From NCBI GenBank assembly GCA_930989535.1, contig CAKNLK010000018.1, positions 1 to 49,653 of the forward strand: DNA of 49,653 bases, read 5' to 3'. Of the stretch, positions 1-8,128 are shown one piece after another. Position 1 is the stretch's first letter; every line of letters starts with the position of its first letter. Below the pieces are notes generated by a model. It saw only the letters and a program-made list of their open reading frames with translations, had not been told where the DNA came from and made no database searches. The stretch comes from an uncultured Clostridia bacterium (lineage in GTDB: Bacteria > Bacillota > Clostridia > Christensenellales > Borkfalkiaceae). The translations under genes were made by a program, and so were the position numbers.

Positions 1-94
1 TGCCGCCAGTGCCGTCGGTATCGTCAGTGTCATCGGTGTTGCCGCCAGTGCCGTCGGTATCGTCAGTGTCATCGGTGTTGCCGCCAGTGCCGTC
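1..94. repeat. 39-bp in-frame tandem repeat
   Basis: Two identical 39-bp units (1-39 and 40-78) and the beginning of a third lie within the lipoprotein gene. Because 39 is a multiple of three, gain or loss of units changes only linker length and leaves the frame intact. More copies may lie to the left of the window. Confidence 0.9.
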
Positions 95-223
95 CGTGCC
101 GTCGCCGGGCTGCGTGTTCTCCGGCGGCTTTATCGTATCGGCGTATTCCCGCCTGTCCAGGCAGCCCGTAAGGCTTACGGCCAAAAGACAGACCAGCAAA
201 AGCAAGACGATTTTTTTGAGCAT
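1..223 (-). CDS. Lipoprotein with Asp/Thr/Gly repeat linker, C-terminus beyond window
   Basis: The reading frame starts at an ATG preceded by a GGGAGA ribosome site and encodes MLKKIVLLLLVCLLAVSLTG followed by Cys, a clear lipoprotein signal peptide with lipobox LTGC. After about 25 residues the mature part becomes a 13-residue repeat rich in Gly, Thr, Asn and Asp, encoded by a 39-bp tandem repeat, and the gene runs off the left edge. The protein is therefore probably secreted and lipid-anchored, with a flexible acidic linker before an unseen domain. The phosphatase lipoprotein starting at 31383 has the same signal-plus-low-complexity-linker design, so it may be a paralogue. The function of the unseen domain is unknown. 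Confidence 0.85.
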   Translation of the reverse strand, partial: MLKKIVLLLLVCLLAVSLTGCLDRREYADTIKPPENTQPGDGTDGTGGNTDDTDDTDGTGGNTDDTDDTDGTGG

Positions 224-262
224 ATCATTCTCTCCCTGCACTGTATTTCGTAACCTATTAAC

Positions 263-291
263 ATTATAATCGTATAGCGGAAATTTGTCAA
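263..291 (-). promoter_or_regulatory. Sigma-A-type promoter of the lipoprotein gene
   Basis: On the minus strand TTGACA and TATAAT are separated by 17 bp, about 40 bp ahead of the ATG at 223. Both boxes match the consensus perfectly. Confidence 0.85.
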
Positions 292-389
292 CACGGAAAT
301 TGTTTTTAAGCGGTAAGTTTGCCGCTTTGCGGGCACGCGGCGGAATTTTTGCCGCGGACGGCGCATAGGATAGGGCAGAGGTCTGTTGT

Positions 390-1820
390 ATGAAAAGAAT
401 TCTCTTGTTTCTGTCCGTTGTGGCGCTCGCTGTGCCGCTGTTTTCCTTCGCGGGGTGCGCGGGTAACGAGGTGCCGCGGAGCAAATACGAAATTTCCGCC
501 GCGTACGAGGGCGGCGTTCTCAACGCCGAAATGGTGTTTACCTACCATAACGCCGAGGGGTGCGACATGCCCGCGCTCGAATTCAACCTGTACGGCAACG
601 CCTACCGCGAGGGCGCGGCGTTTGCGCCCGTCTCCCGCTCCTACCGCGCCAAGGCGTATTATAACGGAGACAGCTACGGAAATATGGAGATTGCGGAGGT
701 TTCCCCCTGCGCGGCGTGGGAGGTGTGCGGGCAGGACGAGAATATCCTGCGCGTCGAGCTCGAAAAACCCGTGCCTCCCGGCGGGGAGGCGTCGCTCACC
801 ATCCGATATACCCTGACGCTCGCGGAGGTTGAACACCGCACGGGAATCGCGCGCCATGCCGTCAACCTCGGCAATTTCTACCCCGTTTTGTGCGTTTACG
901 AGCCGGAAATCGGCTTTTACGAGTGCGAATACTATTCGCACGGCGACCCCTTTTACAGCGAATGCGCCGACTACTTTGTCGAGTTCACGGCGGGGGCGGA
1001 ATACGTCGTCGCGGCGTCGGGCGCGGTGTCGGCGGCAACGGCGGCGGGGAGCAAAAAGACCTATTCGATGCTGCTTTCGAACGCGCGCGATTTCGCCATC
1101 GTTCTGAGCGACGAGTTCACGCTGTCGCAGGGAAGGGCGGGCGACGTCAACGTGCTCTACTATTCCTACGATGACGAAGACGCCGCGCAGACTCTGGCGC
1201 TGTTGGAGGAGAGTTTGGCTTATTTTTCGGATACGTTCGGGGAATATCCGTACCAAACCTATTCGGCGGTGCAGACGGGTTTCTGCTACGGCGGCATGGA
1301 GTACCCCGCGCTCGTCATGCTGTCCGACTCGCTGGAAAAAAGTTCGTACGAGTACGCCGCCGTGCACGAAACGGCGCACCAGTGGTGGTACGCCGCCGTC
1401 GGGAACAACGAGCTCGAGCACGCCTGGCTGGACGAGGGGCTCGCCGAATATTCGACCGTTCTCTTCTTTGAGGGACACCCGCAGTACGGGCAAAGCGGGG
1501 CGGAGCTTGTGGAGGGGGCACGCAAGGTGTACGGCGCTTTCCACACCGTGCAGGAACAGCTGGAGGGGGAAGAGGATACGTCGATGAGCAGGCACCTGCG
1601 CGATTTCGGCGAGTACGAATACGCCGTAATCGCCTACGATAAGGGCTTGCTTTTGTTCGACACCCTGCGCGACGCGCTCGGGGAAAAGCGGTTTTTGTCC
1701 GCGCTGAAAAAGTACTGCCGCGAAAACGCGGGCGGCATCGCGGCGCCCGAAACGCTGAAGTCCGCCTTCGGAAGCGCGGGCGGGCAGATCATCGAACAAT
1801 ACGAAAGCGGGCAGATATAA
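390..1820 (+). CDS. M1-family zinc metallopeptidase lipoprotein
   Basis: Protein of 476 residues with a lipoprotein signal peptide ending in FAGC (Cys near residue 23). HETAH at residues 326-330 and Glu349 in WLDEGLAEY form the HExxH-x18-E zinc site of M1 (gluzincin) aminopeptidases. GGMEYP just upstream takes the place of the GAMEN substrate-binding motif. The N-terminal half is the beta-rich domain expected for the family. The enzyme probably trims N-terminal residues from extracellular peptides at the membrane surface. It is shorter than full aminopeptidase N (about 850 residues) because it ends shortly after the catalytic domain. A terminator-like hairpin follows the stop. Exact substrate specificity cannot be read from the sequence. 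Confidence 0.9.
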   Translation: MKRILLFLSVVALAVPLFSFAGCAGNEVPRSKYEISAAYEGGVLNAEMVFTYHNAEGCDMPALEFNLYGNAYREGAAFAPVSRSYRAKAYYNGDSYGNMEIAEVSPCAAWEVCGQDENILRVELEKPVPPGGEASLTIRYTLTLAEVEHRTGIARHAVNLGNFYPVLCVYEPEIGFYECEYYSHGDPFYSECADYFVEFTAGAEYVVAASGAVSAATAAGSKKTYSMLLSNARDFAIVLSDEFTLSQGRAGDVNVLYYSYDDEDAAQTLALLEESLAYFSDTFGEYPYQTYSAVQTGFCYGGMEYPALVMLSDSLEKSSYEYAAVHETAHQWWYAAVGNNELEHAWLDEGLAEYSTVLFFEGHPQYGQSGAELVEGARKVYGAFHTVQEQLEGEEDTSMSRHLRDFGEYEYAVIAYDKGLLLFDTLRDALGEKRFLSALKKYCRENAGGIAAPETLKSAFGSAGGQIIEQYESGQI

Positions 1821-1830
1821 GGTGCAAAAG

Positions 1831-1864
1831 GGGGCGCACCCGCAGCGGGTGCGCCCCTCTTTTG
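1831..1864. terminator. Strong hairpin between convergent genes
   Basis: A GC-rich inverted repeat of about 13 bp arms (ggggcgcacccgc and its complement) lies 10 bp after the metallopeptidase stop, followed by a short T-containing stretch. It could end both the plus-strand gene and the minus-strand FmdB operon. Confidence 0.75.
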
Positions 1865-1919
1865 CGCGATATTCAAAAAAATGGCGTGGCTTTTTGGCGA
1901 AGCCTTCCGGCGGAACGCG

Positions 1920-2117
1920 TCAATGGCAGCCGCCGCACGTTTTGCAGTTGCCACTGCACTTTTTGGAGGGCTTGCCCGTGGCGGAATACATTTCGCCGCT
2001 CCAATCCCGCTCGGCTCTCTCCCCGCAGGCGGGGCAGGCGACGGCGTCGTCGTACTTTTTTACGAGTTCTTCAAATTTTTTGCCGCATTGCGGGCATTTA
2101 TATTGCAAAACAGGCAT
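1920..2117 (-). CDS. FmdB-type zinc-ribbon protein
   Basis: A 65-residue protein with CPQC near the N-terminus and CPAC about 20 residues later, the four-Cys zinc ribbon of the FmdB/CxxC regulatory family. The C-terminal tail is unusually Cys- and His-rich (CSGNCKTCGGCH), which could bind an additional metal. A good ribosome site (GGAGG) precedes the ATG. It lies directly downstream of the YjdF-like membrane gene with only a few bases between them, so the two are probably cotranscribed. FmdB proteins were named from an amidase operon, but most have no established function. Confidence 0.8.
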   Translation of the reverse strand: MPVLQYKCPQCGKKFEELVKKYDDAVACPACGERAERDWSGEMYSATGKPSKKCSGNCKTCGGCH

Positions 2118-2121
2118 CTTT

Positions 2122-2847
2122 TTATTCCTCCGGCTGCGCCGAATCGCTCTGCGCGGGCAAATCCTTTTTGCCCGACGAAAAGTCGTTTTTGAGCGCGTCC
2201 ATAAAGAGCGGCTTTTTCGTCAGCGTATGCACGATGTAGTGGAGCATAAAGACGATTGCGCCGCAGGTGTTGCAGATTACGTCTTCCATCGTGTCGTTTA
2301 CGGTGATATATTCTTTGCCGTCGGCGCCGAGGATGGGCGCGCCCTGCGCGTAGTTGCCGACGAGTACGTCGCCCGCAAACTCGAATATCTCCCACAGGAG
2401 CGCAATCGCGAGCGACGTCGCCACGCAGACGAACACGACGTAGACGGCTTTTGCCTTGTGCACGTCGCTCAATTTGCAGACGAAGAACAGCCCGATTACG
2501 CAGCCCACGTATCCGAACAGCGAATGTACGGCGAGGTCGAACCACCAAATCCGGTCATAAAAATTCAAAACGCTCCCCAAAAATGAGGCGACAAATGTAT
2601 AAATTACGAAAAAAAGATAGATTCCGTCGCTGATGGCGGACTTGAACAGCGGCTTAAAAACGAACGGAACGAGCCAAAGCAGGATGTTCGCAATCATCAC
2701 CGCCAAATTCGTCGTGAGGAAGGGGTTCAGCGCGTTGATTACCGTCAATGCAATCATGGTTACGAACATGACCGCCGACGCGGCATATACGCATATCAAG
2801 AGTTTCGACGGGGGCGAAAAACGCTTTTTGGGGGCTGTATCGTTCAT
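2122..2847 (-). CDS. YjdF-like (DUF2238-type) integral membrane protein
   Basis: About 241 residues with six or so hydrophobic segments. The pattern of charged and polar residues inside membrane segments (YDRIWWFDLAVHSLFGYVG, then LLWEIFEF, then NDTMEDVICNTCGA) resembles the YjdF/DUF2238 family, whose function is unknown. I place the start at the ATG ending at 2847 because AGGA lies six bases upstream; a TTG two codons earlier is possible but less well placed. The acidic C-terminal tail is likely cytoplasmic. A consensus promoter lies about 50 bp upstream and the gene probably forms a two-gene operon with the FmdB protein. Confidence 0.7.
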   Translation of the reverse strand: MNDTAPKKRFSPPSKLLICVYAASAVMFVTMIALTVINALNPFLTTNLAVMIANILLWLVPFVFKPLFKSAISDGIYLFFVIYTFVASFLGSVLNFYDRIWWFDLAVHSLFGYVGCVIGLFFVCKLSDVHKAKAVYVVFVCVATSLAIALLWEIFEFAGDVLVGNYAQGAPILGADGKEYITVNDTMEDVICNTCGAIVFMLHYIVHTLTKKPLFMDALKNDFSSGKKDLPAQSDSAQPEE

Positions 2848-2893
2848 AACCAATCCTGTCGCGGCCGCCGCGACCGCTGAAAAATTTTACTCC

Positions 2894-2922
2894 ATTGTAG
2901 CACAATCCGTGCGAAAATTCAA
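2894..2922 (-). promoter_or_regulatory. Promoter of the YjdF-like / FmdB operon
   Basis: Minus-strand TTGAAT and TACAAT with a 17-bp spacer, about 50 bp before the ATG at 2847. Confidence 0.8.
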
Positions 2923-3051
2923 GCGATTTGCCGCCCTCATAAAAGGAGCGCCGGACGCATACACTAAAGGGAAAGGCAAGGCTCCGCTCCTTTTCGCGCA
3001 TGCGCGCGGGAGAGTGCGGGACGGCTTTGCACACATCCGGGAGGGCTGCCT

Positions 3052-3321
3052 ATGCGTCTGTTTGAAGAGATATTGTCCGCCGCAGGGTTCGGCGATGAGC
3101 TTTCGGGCGGCGCAAAAGTCGTGCTTTTTGCGGGGCGGTGCGGCTATTTTGAGAACGTAAAGAGCATTTCTTCCTTTTCCGACACCGCCGTCTCACTCCT
3201 TTTGAAGCGCGGCGAGGTGCACGTCGAGGGGAAAAACCTCTGCGTCGCGCGGTACGGCGAGGGGGATTTGCTGCTCAAAGGGGAAATCGAGCGGGTGGAG
3301 ATGCTCGGGGGCAAACCGTGA
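3052..3321 (+). CDS. yqfC: Sporulation protein YqfC (YabP/YqfC family)
   Basis: An 89-residue protein matching the small YabP/YqfC family: SISSFSDTAVSLLLKRGEVHVEGKNL-type core with the conserved G(D/E)xxxxG turn, then GDLLLKGEIERVE. A GGGAGG ribosome site precedes the ATG. In Bacilli and Clostridia yqfC lies immediately before yqfD and is expressed in the mother cell under sigma-E. Here the stop codon overlaps the GTG start of yqfD by four bases, supporting translational coupling. Family identity rests on both sequence pattern and neighbours. Confidence 0.88.
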   Translation: MRLFEEILSAAGFGDELSGGAKVVLFAGRCGYFENVKSISSFSDTAVSLLLKRGEVHVEGKNLCVARYGEGDLLLKGEIERVEMLGGKP

Positions 3322-4223
3322 CCCCGCTCTTTTGCGAGGAGTGGAAGGTGGAGGCGATTGCGCCCTTCCGCGCCCTCGATAAGCTCGCGCGGCGGGGCGT
3401 TACCGTCTTCGACGTGCAGAAAATAAGCCCGACTTGCCTGAAATTCCGCGCAAAATCCAAAGAAAGCAAAAAAATTTTTGCAATTTTCCGCGGTTCGTGT
3501 TATACTGTAACAAAGTGCGGAAGCGTGCGACTCAAACGCCTCGCCGGCGCGCTCGCGCGGAGGCCCGGAATTGTTGCGGGAGTGCTCCTGTTTTGCGCGC
3601 TCGGCTTTGCGAGCAACTTTTTTGTGCTCGATATCCGCGTGGAGGGCAGCGGCGCCCGCTATGAGGAGCGCGCCGTGCAAATCCTGCGCGAAAACGGGCT
3701 GTATGCCTTTGCGCCCTTCGGGGAGGACAAGGCGGCAAAGGCGGGCGCGGAGCTTTTGGGGCTGCCCGGCATCGTGTTTGCCGAGGTGCAAAAGAGCGGC
3801 TGCGTCGTCACCGTCACGCTCGAGGAGAGCGAGGAGACGCCCGTGCCCGTCCGCGAGAGCGATTTGAAGGCGTCGGCGGGCGGCGAGGTGGAGAGCATCA
3901 CCGTTCTGCGCGGCACGGCGCTCGTGAAGGCGGGCGATACCGTCGCGGAGGGGCAGACGCTCGTCGGCGGGTTCTTCGAAACGCCCGAAGGGGAGAGAAA
4001 GGATACCTTTGCCGTGGCGAGGGCGAGCATTTTGCATACGTACGCGGGCGAATTTACAAGCGGCGAGGAGAGCGAAGAAGCGCTCGCCCGCGCAGTCTCG
4101 TCCGCGAATATGATAGCCGGCGGCGAGCCGCTGGATTATACCTATACCGTGCGCGAGGAGAACGGAAAGTTTATCTACGCCGTCACCGTGCGGGTAAGGA
4201 TTGTGTGTTCGGTGAATATGTGA
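3318..4223 (+). CDS. yqfD: Sporulation protein YqfD
   Basis: A 301-residue protein starting at a GTG that overlaps the yqfC stop. The first 80 residues form a soluble domain, followed by one membrane segment near residues 82-100 and a long extracytoplasmic region, with VEGSGARYEERAVQILRENG resembling a FtsQ/POTRA-like repeat and a later AxxGGEVESITVLRGTALVKAGDTV stretch typical of YqfD. This fits the YqfD/spore-stage-IV-like family, a mother-cell membrane protein needed for efficient sporulation in Bacillus. It is followed at once by structured repeat E1, whose H4 hairpin starts nine bases after the stop and may serve as the mRNA end. Confidence 0.88.
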   Translation: MTPLFCEEWKVEAIAPFRALDKLARRGVTVFDVQKISPTCLKFRAKSKESKKIFAIFRGSCYTVTKCGSVRLKRLAGALARRPGIVAGVLLFCALGFASNFFVLDIRVEGSGARYEERAVQILRENGLYAFAPFGEDKAAKAGAELLGLPGIVFAEVQKSGCVVTVTLEESEETPVPVRESDLKASAGGEVESITVLRGTALVKAGDTVAEGQTLVGGFFETPEGERKDTFAVARASILHTYAGEFTSGEESEEALARAVSSANMIAGGEPLDYTYTVREENGKFIYAVTVRVRIVCSVNM

Positions 4224-4232
4224 AAAAAGTGT

Positions 4233-4588
4233 TCACGAAAAAAGTTTTAAGCAGATAAAACTTTTTTCCGTGAGATTGAGGATAACCCCACGGCACGCGG
4301 CTTTTGCCGCTGACCGTCGGAGTTTTCCTCGCCGCGCGATAATTAAGGGCACGCATATTACAAAATCGCGCGGCTTCACCTATCCTGCGAGAGCGCTTTC
4401 GCGCAAATGCAGGTGCGCTAACGCAAAAGCGTGGTTTTGCTTGCGCGAGTGATTATAAAATATAAAACCAAATTCTCACGGAAAATCGCAGCGCAGCGAG
4501 ATTTTCGTGAACAAGGCGGCGGAGCCGAGGCGGAAGCGAGCAATGCGCGATAGGGCATTGTGAGAAACCAGCCTCGTGCGTAGCCGCT
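4233..4588 (-). repeat. Structured intergenic repeat E1 (full, with 5' module B)
   Basis: Reading the minus strand as the element's H0-to-H4 direction, the copy contains module B (4475-4588), an AT-rich link, H0 near 4419-4445 with loop CCACG, H1 near 4381-4415, H2 with arms GCCGCGCGAT (4331-4340) and ATCGCGCGGC (4365-4374), H3 at 4278-4330, and H4 at 4233-4273 with loop containing a CTGCT sequence. Module B contains two hairpins, one with arms GCAAT/ATTGC and one with arms GAAAATC/GATTTTC, and recurs in copy E3 with about 90% identity by eye. It fills the gap between yqfD and phoH together with E2. No protein-coding gene is seen here. Confidence 0.9.
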
Positions 4589-4778
4589 AAAAGCGCCCTC
4601 AATTTGCCGCATACATACGGCTTTTGGGAAAAGGGTGAATTTTTTGCCATAAATATTATGTGTGCCCTTAAAAAGGCAAAAAAGAGGGGAAAACAGCCGA
4701 TAGGCGCTTGCGCCGTGCGGCGGTGTTCCCTTGAAATCGCAGAAATTCGCAGGCAACAGCTTGCCGAGAATTCCGCGA
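4589..4778 (+). repeat. Structured intergenic repeat E2 (lacks H0)
   Basis: This copy points opposite to E1 and abuts its module B. It begins at H1 (GCCG-CATACATA-CGGC), then the conserved AAGGGTGAA, H2 with arms TTTTTTGCC (4640-4648) and GGCAAAAAA (4675-4683), H3 with outer arms GAGGGGAA/TTCCCTT, and H4 with loop CAACAGCT. H4 ends 12 bases before the phoH start. Its H1-H2 part is almost identical to copy E8, while its H4 stem is of the E3/E10 type, so the hairpin modules appear to recombine. Confidence 0.88.
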
Positions 4779-4790
4779 GCGGAGTCTTTC

Positions 4791-5783
4791 ATGGAACAAA
4801 CGAAAATCATCATCGACGCGGGCAGCCTCGACGACATGCAGAAGCTGCTCGGCACATTCGACGAAAATCTGAATATCGTCTGCCGCGAACTCGGCGTTTC
4901 CGCCGCCGTGGAGGGCGTCAAGCTCAAAATTGCGGGCGGCGAGGAGGAAACCGCGCTCGCGGGGCGCGTGCTCGAGGGCATCCTCCGCCTCATCCGCGCG
5001 GGGGAAGCGGTGGACAAGTCTCGCATCGTCTACTGCATCGAGCTCGCGCGCGAGGGGAACCTCGGCGACATCGAGCAGGTCATGGGCGACGTGGTCGCCG
5101 TAACCTCCCGCGGCAAGCAAATCAAGTGTAAGACGGTGGGACAGAAGGCGTACGTCGACGCCATCAAAAAGAACACCGTCGTGTTCGGCGTGGGGCCTGC
5201 GGGCACGGGCAAAACCTACCTCGCGGTGTGCCTCGCCGTATCCGCCTTCAAGGGCAAGCAGGTGGAAAAGATCATCCTCACCCGCCCCGCGGTGGAGGCG
5301 GGCGAAAAGCTCGGGTTCCTGCCCGGCGACTTGCAGACGAAAGTAGACCCGTACCTGCGCCCGCTGTACGACGCGCTGCAGGAGATGTTCGGCATGGAAA
5401 ATTATCTCAAGCTCATGGAGCGGGGCGTCATCGAGGTGGCGCCGCTCGCGTACATGCGCGGCCGCACACTCTCCAACGCGTTCATCATCCTCGACGAGGC
5501 GCAGAACACCACCGTCGAACAGATGAAGATGTTTCTGACGCGCATGGGCGACGGCAGCAAGGTCGTCGTGACGGGCGACGTCACGCAAATCGATTTGCCC
5601 GAGGGCAAGCGCAGCGGCTTAAAGCACGCCGTTTCGGTGCTCAAGGGCATCGATGGGATTGAAACGGTCACGCTGACCGCGAAGGATGTGGTGCGCCATC
5701 CGCTCGTGATGCAGATTGTGCGCGCCTACGAGCGCGACGCCTCGCGCCGCGAAACTACCAGAGAGGAAAGGAAGAGAAGATGA
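4791..5783 (+). CDS. phoH: PhoH-family ATPase
   Basis: A 330-residue protein with Walker A GPAGTGKT at residues 135-142 and Walker B with DEAQN at about 231-239, plus the GDVTQIDLP motif, all diagnostic of PhoH/PhoL ATPases. The first 100 residues include the small N-terminal KH-like domain seen in PhoH-like proteins linked to RNA metabolism. I choose the ATG at 4791, with GGAG eight bases upstream; an in-frame extension upstream would run into the repeat. The stop overlaps pgpH by four bases. The phoH-pgpH-ybeY order is conserved in Firmicutes and suggests a role with the RNase YbeY in RNA turnover. Confidence 0.95.
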   Translation: MEQTKIIIDAGSLDDMQKLLGTFDENLNIVCRELGVSAAVEGVKLKIAGGEEETALAGRVLEGILRLIRAGEAVDKSRIVYCIELAREGNLGDIEQVMGDVVAVTSRGKQIKCKTVGQKAYVDAIKKNTVVFGVGPAGTGKTYLAVCLAVSAFKGKQVEKIILTRPAVEAGEKLGFLPGDLQTKVDPYLRPLYDALQEMFGMENYLKLMERGVIEVAPLAYMRGRTLSNAFIILDEAQNTTVEQMKMFLTRMGDGSKVVVTGDVTQIDLPEGKRSGLKHAVSVLKGIDGIETVTLTAKDVVRHPLVMQIVRAYERDASRRETTREERKRR

Positions 5784-7276
5784 GATATTCCGACCCCGCC
5801 GACGTAAAAAAATTCGGCAAGCGCGAATGTGTGCGCAGCGTATTCGATTTTCTGTTCAATTATATCATCCTGCTCGCGCTCGTGGTGCTGTTTATCTGGC
5901 TCAACACGCTGCGCCTGCCCAGCGAAAATTTCTTTTCGTATATGTCGGAGCATTTCAATACGCTCGTGTACCTCATGGCGAGCGTGTTCCTGCTCTGCTT
6001 TACCATCTATTTTTATTACTTTTTCGAGGATAAAAGCGTTTTAGCCACCCAAAAGAGCATCTGGCTCATCTTTCTGATGCTCGACGTGAGCATCCTCATA
6101 TGCTACTTTTTCGGCTACTTTTTCAACATCTATTCCCGCCCGATTGCCGTGCTCGCGCTGCTCGCGCTCATGCTGTTGGGGCGGCGCGACGCCATCTTTT
6201 TGAACGTGATTTTCGCGCTCATGATGTTCGCAATCGACAATTTTTCCAACTTTTCCGAAATCAACGAGTACGTCAACGCGCTGCCCGGCACGCCGCTGAT
6301 GACCTTTTCCGCGGGCATGATTGCTATCTTCGTCGGGAACCAGGTGCAAACCCGCCTGCGCTCCTTCCTCACGGGCTTTGCCGTGTGCGCGCCCATCCTC
6401 TTGATGGTCGCCTGCCTCGAGTTCAACCGCGGCATCGAGATGGTGTATCTCCTGCTGTTCGGGCTGGAAGCGGGCATCTTGTCGGCGGTGTTCTTTATGG
6501 CGCTGCTGCCCGTGTTCGAGGCTGTTTTTAACTGCATCACCGACTATCGCCTGCGCGAGCTGACCGACCACGACGCGCCCCTCATGCGCGAGATGAAAGA
6601 CCGCGCGATGGGCACGTTCAACCACTCCATCGTCGTCGCGCACCTGGCGGAGGCTTGCGCCATCGCCCTCGACGAGGACACCGCGCTCGCCCGCGCCGCC
6701 GCGTACTACCACGATGTCGGCAAGCTGCGCCAGCCCGAATACTTTACCGAAAACCAGGCGGGCTACAACCCGCATAACGAGCTTTCGCCCGAGCTGTCGG
6801 TGGATATCATCCGTGCGCATGCAAAGGACGGGTACGATTTGATTCGCTCCAAGCACCTGCCGAAATTGTTGGCGGACGTGGCGCTGCAGCACCACGGCAC
6901 CATGCCCATCAAGTATTTCTACGCAAAAGCGCTGAAAATGACGGACGGCGAGCTGAACATTGAGGACTTTTCCTACCCCGGCCCCAAGCCGCAGACGAAG
7001 GTGGCGGCGATTATCATGATTTCGGACGCGAGCGAGGCGATCTCGCGAACGCTGCCCGACCGCTCGCCCGAAAAGGTGGAGAGCGCCGTGCGCGACGTCA
7101 TCGAGGAGCGCATGGATTTAGACCAGTTCGACGAGTGCGACATCACGATGAAGGATTTGACGGTCATCAAGGAGACCATCGTCAGCTGCCTGACGGGCGT
7201 GTACCACAGCCGCATCCAATACCCGAAAATCAAACTCAAACGAAAGGGAGAAACGGAGTCGAAGGGCGATGAATAA
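5780..7276 (+). CDS. pgpH: Membrane HD-domain cyclic-di-AMP phosphodiesterase (PgpH/YqfF type), short form
   Basis: A 498-residue protein with seven or eight membrane segments in residues 20-260 followed by a cytosolic HD domain: NHSIVVAHLAE, then YYHDVGK with His311-Asp312, then HAKDGYDL and LQHHGT. This is the 7TM-HD architecture of PgpH, which hydrolyses cyclic di-AMP. Typical PgpH proteins are about 700 residues because a large extracellular 7TMR-HDED domain follows the first membrane helix; here the first helix is followed almost at once by the second, so that sensory domain is missing. It overlaps both phoH and ybeY and so is translationally coupled to them. Confidence 0.88.
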   Translation: MRYSDPADVKKFGKRECVRSVFDFLFNYIILLALVVLFIWLNTLRLPSENFFSYMSEHFNTLVYLMASVFLLCFTIYFYYFFEDKSVLATQKSIWLIFLMLDVSILICYFFGYFFNIYSRPIAVLALLALMLLGRRDAIFLNVIFALMMFAIDNFSNFSEINEYVNALPGTPLMTFSAGMIAIFVGNQVQTRLRSFLTGFAVCAPILLMVACLEFNRGIEMVYLLLFGLEAGILSAVFFMALLPVFEAVFNCITDYRLRELTDHDAPLMREMKDRAMGTFNHSIVVAHLAEACAIALDEDTALARAAAYYHDVGKLRQPEYFTENQAGYNPHNELSPELSVDIIRAHAKDGYDLIRSKHLPKLLADVALQHHGTMPIKYFYAKALKMTDGELNIEDFSYPGPKPQTKVAAIIMISDASEAISRTLPDRSPEKVESAVRDVIEERMDLDQFDECDITMKDLTVIKETIVSCLTGVYHSRIQYPKIKLKRKGETESKGDE

Positions 7277-7742
7277 GCTGTTTATCGATTGCGAGGAAGA
7301 AAATTTTGACGTAGCGCCGCTCGAGGAGCACGGCGCGGACGGCGTAGAAGGGGATGTATCCCTTTCCGCCGAAATCGAGTTCGTGGACGGGGAGGAGATA
7401 CGCCGCCTCAACCGCGAAACGCGGAATAAGGACGCCGTTACCGACGTTTTAAGCTATCCGAGCCTGGACGGCATCCGCGGAAAGGCGCTGAATAAAGAGG
7501 ATTTCCCCTTTGATTTGGACGAGGAGGGACGGCTGTTTTTGGGCAGCATAGCCATCTGCCGCGAGCGGGCGGCGGAGCAGGCGGAGGAGTACGGACATTC
7601 GCTCAGGCGCGAGCTGTACTACCTCGCCGTACACGGGCTGTGCCATCTTTTGGGCTACGACCACGAAACGGAATCCGACCGCGCCGAAATGCGCGCGCGA
7701 GAGGAGACCGTTATGAATGCCATGGGCATTATGCGGGAATAG
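7269..7742 (+). CDS. ybeY: Endoribonuclease YbeY
   Basis: A 157-residue protein carrying the zinc-site motif HGLCHLLGYDHE, with His122, His126 and His132 as metal ligands, diagnostic of YbeY. It functions in 16S rRNA 3'-end maturation and 70S ribosome quality control. The N-terminal half has the family pattern NRETRNKDAVTDVLSYP. The ATG overlaps the end of pgpH by eight bases. In many relatives dgkA and cdd follow; here a structured repeat lies between ybeY and era, and a cdd-like gene is found at 43011. Confidence 0.95.
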   Translation: MNKLFIDCEEENFDVAPLEEHGADGVEGDVSLSAEIEFVDGEEIRRLNRETRNKDAVTDVLSYPSLDGIRGKALNKEDFPFDLDEEGRLFLGSIAICRERAAEQAEEYGHSLRRELYYLAVHGLCHLLGYDHETESDRAEMRAREETVMNAMGIMRE

Positions 7743-7747
7743 CCGTA

Positions 7748-8113
7748 TATGCGGCTGCGCACGAGTCTGGTTTCCCGCAATACCCTGTCGGGCATTGCTC
7801 GCTTCCGCCTCGGCTTCGCCGCCTTGTTCACGAAAATCTCACTTCGTTGCGATTTTCCGCGAGCCTGCGGTTTTATATTTAAAATAATTAAATGCGCGTG
7901 GCAAAACGACGCTTTTGCCTAAGCGCCCTCAATATGCCGCATACATACGGCTTTTGCAGGAAAGGTGAAGCCGCGGCTTTCAATAATATGTGTGCCTTTA
8001 AGGATGCCGCGGCGAGGAAATTCCGAACACCGCCCCGCTTAAAAGCGGGGCGTGTTGGGGTTTTCTTAAACTCACGGCGTTTCGCAGCCATCAGCTTGGC
8101 GAGAAACGCGTGA
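7748..8113 (+). repeat. Structured intergenic repeat E3 (full, with module B)
   Basis: The fullest plus-strand copy. Module B occupies about 7755-7858, then an AT-rich link, H0 (GGCAAAA / TTTTGCC), H1, the conserved AAAGGTGAA, H2 with arms GCCGCGGC at 7970-7977 and 8006-8013, a long H3 containing CCCCGC/GCGGGG, and H4 at 8072-8113 with loop CATCAGCT. No gene is visible in this 386-bp gap. H4 ends just before the AAAGGAGG ribosome site of era. Confidence 0.9.
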
Positions 8114-8128
8114 AGAAAGGAGGTTGTT

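Noticed and set aside
306-1799. A 497-residue open frame on the minus strand
   Set aside because: It lies fully antisense to the M1 peptidase, has Arg/His/Val-rich composition typical of a shadow frame in GC-rich DNA, and lacks a ribosome site.
4224-4790. Possible CRISPR or tRNA-like structures in the repeat-filled gaps
   Set aside because: The units are long, divergent and on both strands, with no regular spacers; no cloverleaf with a TTCGA arm was found.
4453-5131. Short open frames within the 4224-4790 gap
   Set aside because: They coincide with repeat elements E1 and E2, which recur elsewhere without preserved frames.
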